From an uncultured Moraxella sp. (GTDB lineage Bacteria > Pseudomonadota > Gammaproteobacteria > Pseudomonadales > Moraxellaceae), in NCBI GenBank assembly GCA_927911235.1, contig CAKMOY010000196.1:1-15492 (forward strand): a DNA stretch of 15,492 bases, written 5' to 3'. The notes under the pieces are model-generated. The model did not search any database, was not told the DNA's origin, and saw only the letters and a program-made list of their open reading frames with translations. Shown here in pieces: positions 12,731-15,492 of this stretch. Each line of letters begins with the position of its first letter. Position 1 is the stretch's first letter. Both the position numbers and the translations under genes were made by a program.

Positions 12731-15372
12731 TGCAAAACAAGATTTGCTTTGGGTAGATTCTTAATGATTTTTACGTTACGTGGATTGTTTAAATATCCAT
12801 ATTGTTTTACAAAGTCATTATAGGCTTTTGCCAATTTTTTTCGATTGGCTTCAATATCCTTATTGTCGCTAGTTGATGATTGCTCAAGCTGTAATTGATT
12901 CTCGAGAAAGCCCAATAAATCAATAGAATGGCTAAGGATATTGTAGCCTTGGATTCCCAGTTTTGATTGGGTAGGAATTTGCTCATCCGCAAAATAAACT
13001 TTTTGTTTTAAATTGGATTTTGTTGGCTTGCCGTCTTTATCAAGGACTTTTACGGACCTACCTTTTTTGTCTTTGACATCTTCGATTCTATACCAACGCC
13101 CGTCCAAATCCTGCGTGTAGCTATCACTCCATACGCTATTGGGTGATAATTCACGTTCAACTAATTGGTTCTTTGTGCCGTCGGTGCGCTCGATGACTTG
13201 AGTAATGCGCCCGTTTTCGTTTCGGCGAATATCCCCAATGCTATTGCCTTCGGCTTCCAGTACAAGGCTATCAATCATACTTTGGTTGGTAGTATTGATT
13301 TCCTTTTCAATCTGTTTAGCTGTTCTAGTAGGCTTAACCTTTTCAATGGATTTAACAAAATCTTTTAATGCTTTGTCGATACTGCCCTTTGCTTTGATGG
13401 TATAAATCGCACGCCCACCCTCGCCGCTTGCTGCCTGTAACTCGCCTGCCAACTTGTCGTTAAAGAACGGGTTAAAATTAACCTCATTGACCCCATCAAG
13501 TGAAATTTTGCTACTTCTCACCCATGACGGCATGGTATTTAGCCCATCTTGGGCGATTGCATCTAGCGTGGCTTGATCATGTTTCCTAAATACCAATATA
13601 TCGGCAACAACCGCCGTTCCTGCATCATCAAATGTGCTATTAGGCAAGCGGATCGCATACTCAAGATTACCAAGTTTTGCCATTTCTTCACGGTTAGCGG
13701 TGTTGGTGCTGTCCATAAAGTTGCTTGATACTATCATAATAGACAAGCCGTTTGGCTTGACTTGCTCAAGTGTCGATAGCATGAATTGATTAGCGATGGT
13801 TTTGCCGTTTAAATGCGGTTTATTAACAAAGTTTAGTTTGACCGATCCGTAAGGCGGATTGCCAATGGCTAAATCAATGCTATTGTCTGCGACGGGTAAT
13901 GTTTCATACCCCTTATTGAATAGGTTAGCCTGTGGGTATAGGTGTTTGGCGATGGCAAATGTTGTACCGTCAATCTCGCTTCCGATAAATCCCTGTGGCT
14001 TTTTGGGTGCAAATCCGATAAAACTACCAATACCAATGGAAGGCTCGAGAACCATACCACCGTTATAGCCCAAACGCTCGGCAATATCCCACATGGCTTG
14101 AATGACACTGGGCGGCGTAAAGAATGCCGATGTCGTGGACGCTCTAGCGGTTTTGTATTGCTCGGGTGTCAGTGTGTTTTTTAGGCGATTGCCTAATTCT
14201 TCCCAACCCTTTTTAAATTCGCCGTTGCTATTGGGGAAGGCATCCGACAAACCGCCAAAACCCGTATATTGAGCCATTAGCGTTTTTTCTTCAACTGTCG
14301 GTTTGCGGTTTTCTTTTTCAAGAAGCCGCAATAAATCCATGATATCAAGATTTATTGCTAGTTTGTCACGCATTGAGCCTTTACCAATACCCATGTCGTT
14401 TGTTAGGGTAAAATTGGTTACAGGCTCATTGGCTTGTTCTATTGATGAAGTAATGGCTTCATCGGCAGTTTTAGGCGTTACTCCGTCGGATAACTCGTCT
14501 TGATATCGTCCATCGCTTGCGATTGTGCCATCGTCGGCGTTGTCCAATTCGGCACTGTATAGGCTGTCGTCATCCGCTCGACTTCGGCTACTATTTGTTG
14601 AAGGAAGATTATCTGTCGTGCTTGGCTCATTTGACCCCATTGGGTAGGTCTTTGTTCCTGCCAATACTCCCGAAAGTGGTTCATTAGCTGATCGTGCGTC
14701 AGTAGCATTGTCTTGTTCCCGTTGTGATGCTATGTCTTCGTCTTTATTATCTACTTGTTGTGAATTTTCGGCAATAAGATTTTTAGCTGCCTTCTTTTCT
14801 GCTTGGATTTTTGCAATGCCTTCTTTTAGGTTGGCAGGCTTGGTATTTTTAGCTGCCAACTCTTCTTTTGTAAGAAATCTATCTTTTCTGGGCTCTAATA
14901 CTTCTTTACCATCCTTAATGGTTTTCGTTTCATTTATTCTAATTGTATTGCCATTTGCCCCAACAACACGACCTAATTTGCCGCCTGTATATTCATAAAT
15001 TGGCTCGCCATCTTGGTTATCACCAATGTAGCGCCGTTCACTATGAGTACCACGGTCAAAAATATCAGCGACGGATTGTAACTGTTCTTCGCTAAGTTTT
15101 TTAATAGCGGCTTCATCAACCACGTTATCAAACAAAGAATGCTTATCTTGCGTGGTAGCCTTGGTGTTTTTAGTGGTAGGCTGTTTTTCTGATAACTCAT
15201 CTTGGGTGAGGTAGCGTGCTGGACGATCTTCTGTTGTAAATGTGACTTTACCGTCTTGGTTAAAATCATCAATGCTGACAGCTTCATAATTAACCTGAAT
15301 TCGACATAAGAAAAAACTAAAAAAAGAAGCCCAATATGTTAAAGTAAATTCACCACAAACGAACCCTAACAA
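12637..15372 (-). CDS. Polyvalent protein fragment: N-terminal linker and N6-adenine methyltransferase
   Basis: Codons 1-26 derive from the adjacent insertion sequence; the phage reading starts at about residue 27. Residues 32-63 and 148-175 share a repeated module ending RYLTQDELSEK and RFLTKEELAAK. An acidic, Ser/Asp-rich linker (about 200-320) follows. The methyltransferase spans about 325-600, with AQYTGFGGL (367-375), S-adenosylmethionine loop LEPSIGIGSF (442-451) and catalytic NPPYG (505-509), the signature of gamma-class N6-adenine enzymes. After about 880 the frame runs into nonsense (HWKNPTRLRKPQ) because one G is missing at 12733, and it overlaps the next fragment by 94 bases. Methylation by this injected enzyme could protect entering DNA from restriction. 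Confidence 0.82.
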   Translation of the reverse strand: MLGFVCGEFTLTYWASFFSFFLCRIQVNYEAVSIDDFNQDGKVTFTTEDRPARYLTQDELSEKQPTTKNTKATTQDKHSLFDNVVDEAAIKKLSEEQLQSVADIFDRGTHSERRYIGDNQDGEPIYEYTGGKLGRVVGANGNTIRINETKTIKDGKEVLEPRKDRFLTKEELAAKNTKPANLKEGIAKIQAEKKAAKNLIAENSQQVDNKDEDIASQREQDNATDARSANEPLSGVLAGTKTYPMGSNEPSTTDNLPSTNSSRSRADDDSLYSAELDNADDGTIASDGRYQDELSDGVTPKTADEAITSSIEQANEPVTNFTLTNDMGIGKGSMRDKLAINLDIMDLLRLLEKENRKPTVEEKTLMAQYTGFGGLSDAFPNSNGEFKKGWEELGNRLKNTLTPEQYKTARASTTSAFFTPPSVIQAMWDIAERLGYNGGMVLEPSIGIGSFIGFAPKKPQGFIGSEIDGTTFAIAKHLYPQANLFNKGYETLPVADNSIDLAIGNPPYGSVKLNFVNKPHLNGKTIANQFMLSTLEQVKPNGLSIMIVSSNFMDSTNTANREEMAKLGNLEYAIRLPNSTFDDAGTAVVADILVFRKHDQATLDAIAQDGLNTMPSWVRSSKISLDGVNEVNFNPFFNDKLAGELQAASGEGGRAIYTIKAKGSIDKALKDFVKSIEKVKPTRTAKQIEKEINTTNQSMIDSLVLEAEGNSIGDIRRNENGRITQVIERTDGTKNQLVERELSPNSVWSDSYTQDLDGRWYRIEDVKDKKGRSVKVLDKDGKPTKSNLKQKVYFADEQIPTQSKLGIQGYNILSHSIDLLGFLENQLQLEQSSTSDNKDIEANRKKLAKAYNDFVKQYGYLNNPRNVKIIKNLPKANLVLHWKNPTRLRKPQAAAKTKTLLKRNRRKHPTS

Positions 15373-15492
15373 GGACTTCTTACATGGACACCTCGAAGCA
15401 CTATACTGCCACTAGACGACTATTGCAAAACATACACAAACGAACAACAGAAGAAATGGCTAACCCAAAGAGCAAAGCAGTAAAAAAACACG
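15295..15492 (+). mobile_element. Left end of an insertion sequence (partial)
   Basis: Around 15290-15300 the phage reading frame changes into AT-rich sequence unrelated to a polyvalent protein. On the opposite strand a new ORF with its own ribosome binding site begins and runs off the window. This fits an insertion sequence inserted into the N-terminal region of the giant gene, its transposase reading away from it. The exact end, terminal inverted repeat and target duplication cannot be fixed without the other end. Confidence 0.6.
15384..15492 (+). CDS. Transposase N-terminus (partial, runs off window)
   Basis: A 36-codon open frame starts at ATG 15384, with AAGGA (15371-15375) eight bases upstream, and continues beyond the window. 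The visible part is basic and helical (MDTSKHYTATRRLLQNIHKR, then TTEEMANPKSKAVKKH), consistent with the DNA-binding N-terminus of an insertion-sequence transposase. No DDE residue is visible yet and I cannot name the IS family. The support is its position at the point where the giant gene is interrupted, its own translation signal and the divergent orientation. Confidence 0.5.
   Translation, partial: MDTSKHYTATRRLLQNIHKRTTEEMANPKSKAVKKH

Larger units (their letters stand above)
4921..15294 (-). pseudogene. Giant polyvalent PLxRFG phage protein gene, interrupted and frameshifted
   Basis: Five consecutive minus-strand frames (15372-12637, 12730-12035, 12051-11605, 11546-8667 and 8670-4921) abut or overlap and encode successive parts of one known architecture. 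The order is linker, N6-adenine methyltransferase, SNF2-like helicase, coiled coil, HExxH metallopeptidase, LPD3-like domain and LPD38/PLxRFG. Together they make about 3,450 codons. Such polyvalent proteins are packaged and injected with phage DNA to blunt host defences; P1 DarB shares the methyltransferase-helicase pair. The upstream end is cut by an insertion sequence. Frame breaks lie at about 12733 (one G lost), 12054-12061 (A8 where A7 is needed), 11611-11616 and 8667-8672. As sequenced it cannot make one protein; either it is decaying or the assembly contains indels. Confidence 0.8.

Noticed and set aside
1..15492. CRISPR array, tRNA or rRNA genes
   Set aside because: I found no regularly spaced repeats, no tRNA cloverleaf and no rRNA-like segment by reading; a covariance-model search would be needed to exclude small RNAs.

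Overview
The window looks like the late-gene end of a prophage, or prophage remnant, in an AT-rich gammaproteobacterium. A Moraxellaceae host (Moraxella or Psychrobacter type) is my best guess. It rests on base composition, gene style and the giant PLxRFG polyvalent protein, not on a database match.

Right two thirds (about 4921-15294, minus strand): one giant phage gene of about 3,450 codons whose N-terminus lies outside the window. Reassembled from overlapping frames, the product reads: linker with a repeated module, N6-adenine methyltransferase (LEPSIGIG, NPPY), SNF2-like helicase (GSGKT, DEAH, SAT-like and QREGR motifs), coiled coil, metallopeptidase (HELGGH), LPD3-like domain, LPD38/PLxRFG region and a hydrophobic C-terminal part. 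The methyltransferase plus helicase half recalls P1 DarB, an anti-restriction protein injected with the DNA. The gene is interrupted at its upstream end by an insertion sequence and split by four frame breaks (about 12733, 12054-12061, 11611-11616 and 8667-8672). A fifth, self-compensating shift lies in the PLxRFG motif. It is either a decaying pseudogene or has indel errors in the assembly; most of the breaks sit in or beside short homopolymers.

Middle (2333-4863, minus strand): a four-TM protein, a Ser/Asn/Tyr-rich Cys-tailed membrane-anchored protein, a terminator, then a compact lysis cassette. The cassette holds a holin-like membrane protein, a second three-TM protein with a coiled-coil tail, and an M15-family endolysin.

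Left end (1-2210, plus strand): two small, strongly acidic proteins of unknown function. Each is driven by its own copy of a nearly identical 69-bp promoter and each has a leader with two hairpins. They are followed by a small Xre-like HTH protein and a protein made of three tandem HTH-like repeats. This resembles accessory (moron) loci such as anti-CRISPR/Aca operons, and it is the most interesting candidate for an undescribed counter-defence unit. The functional reading is inference.

Right edge (about 15295-15492): the start of an insertion sequence with the first 36 codons of its transposase, pointing out of the window.
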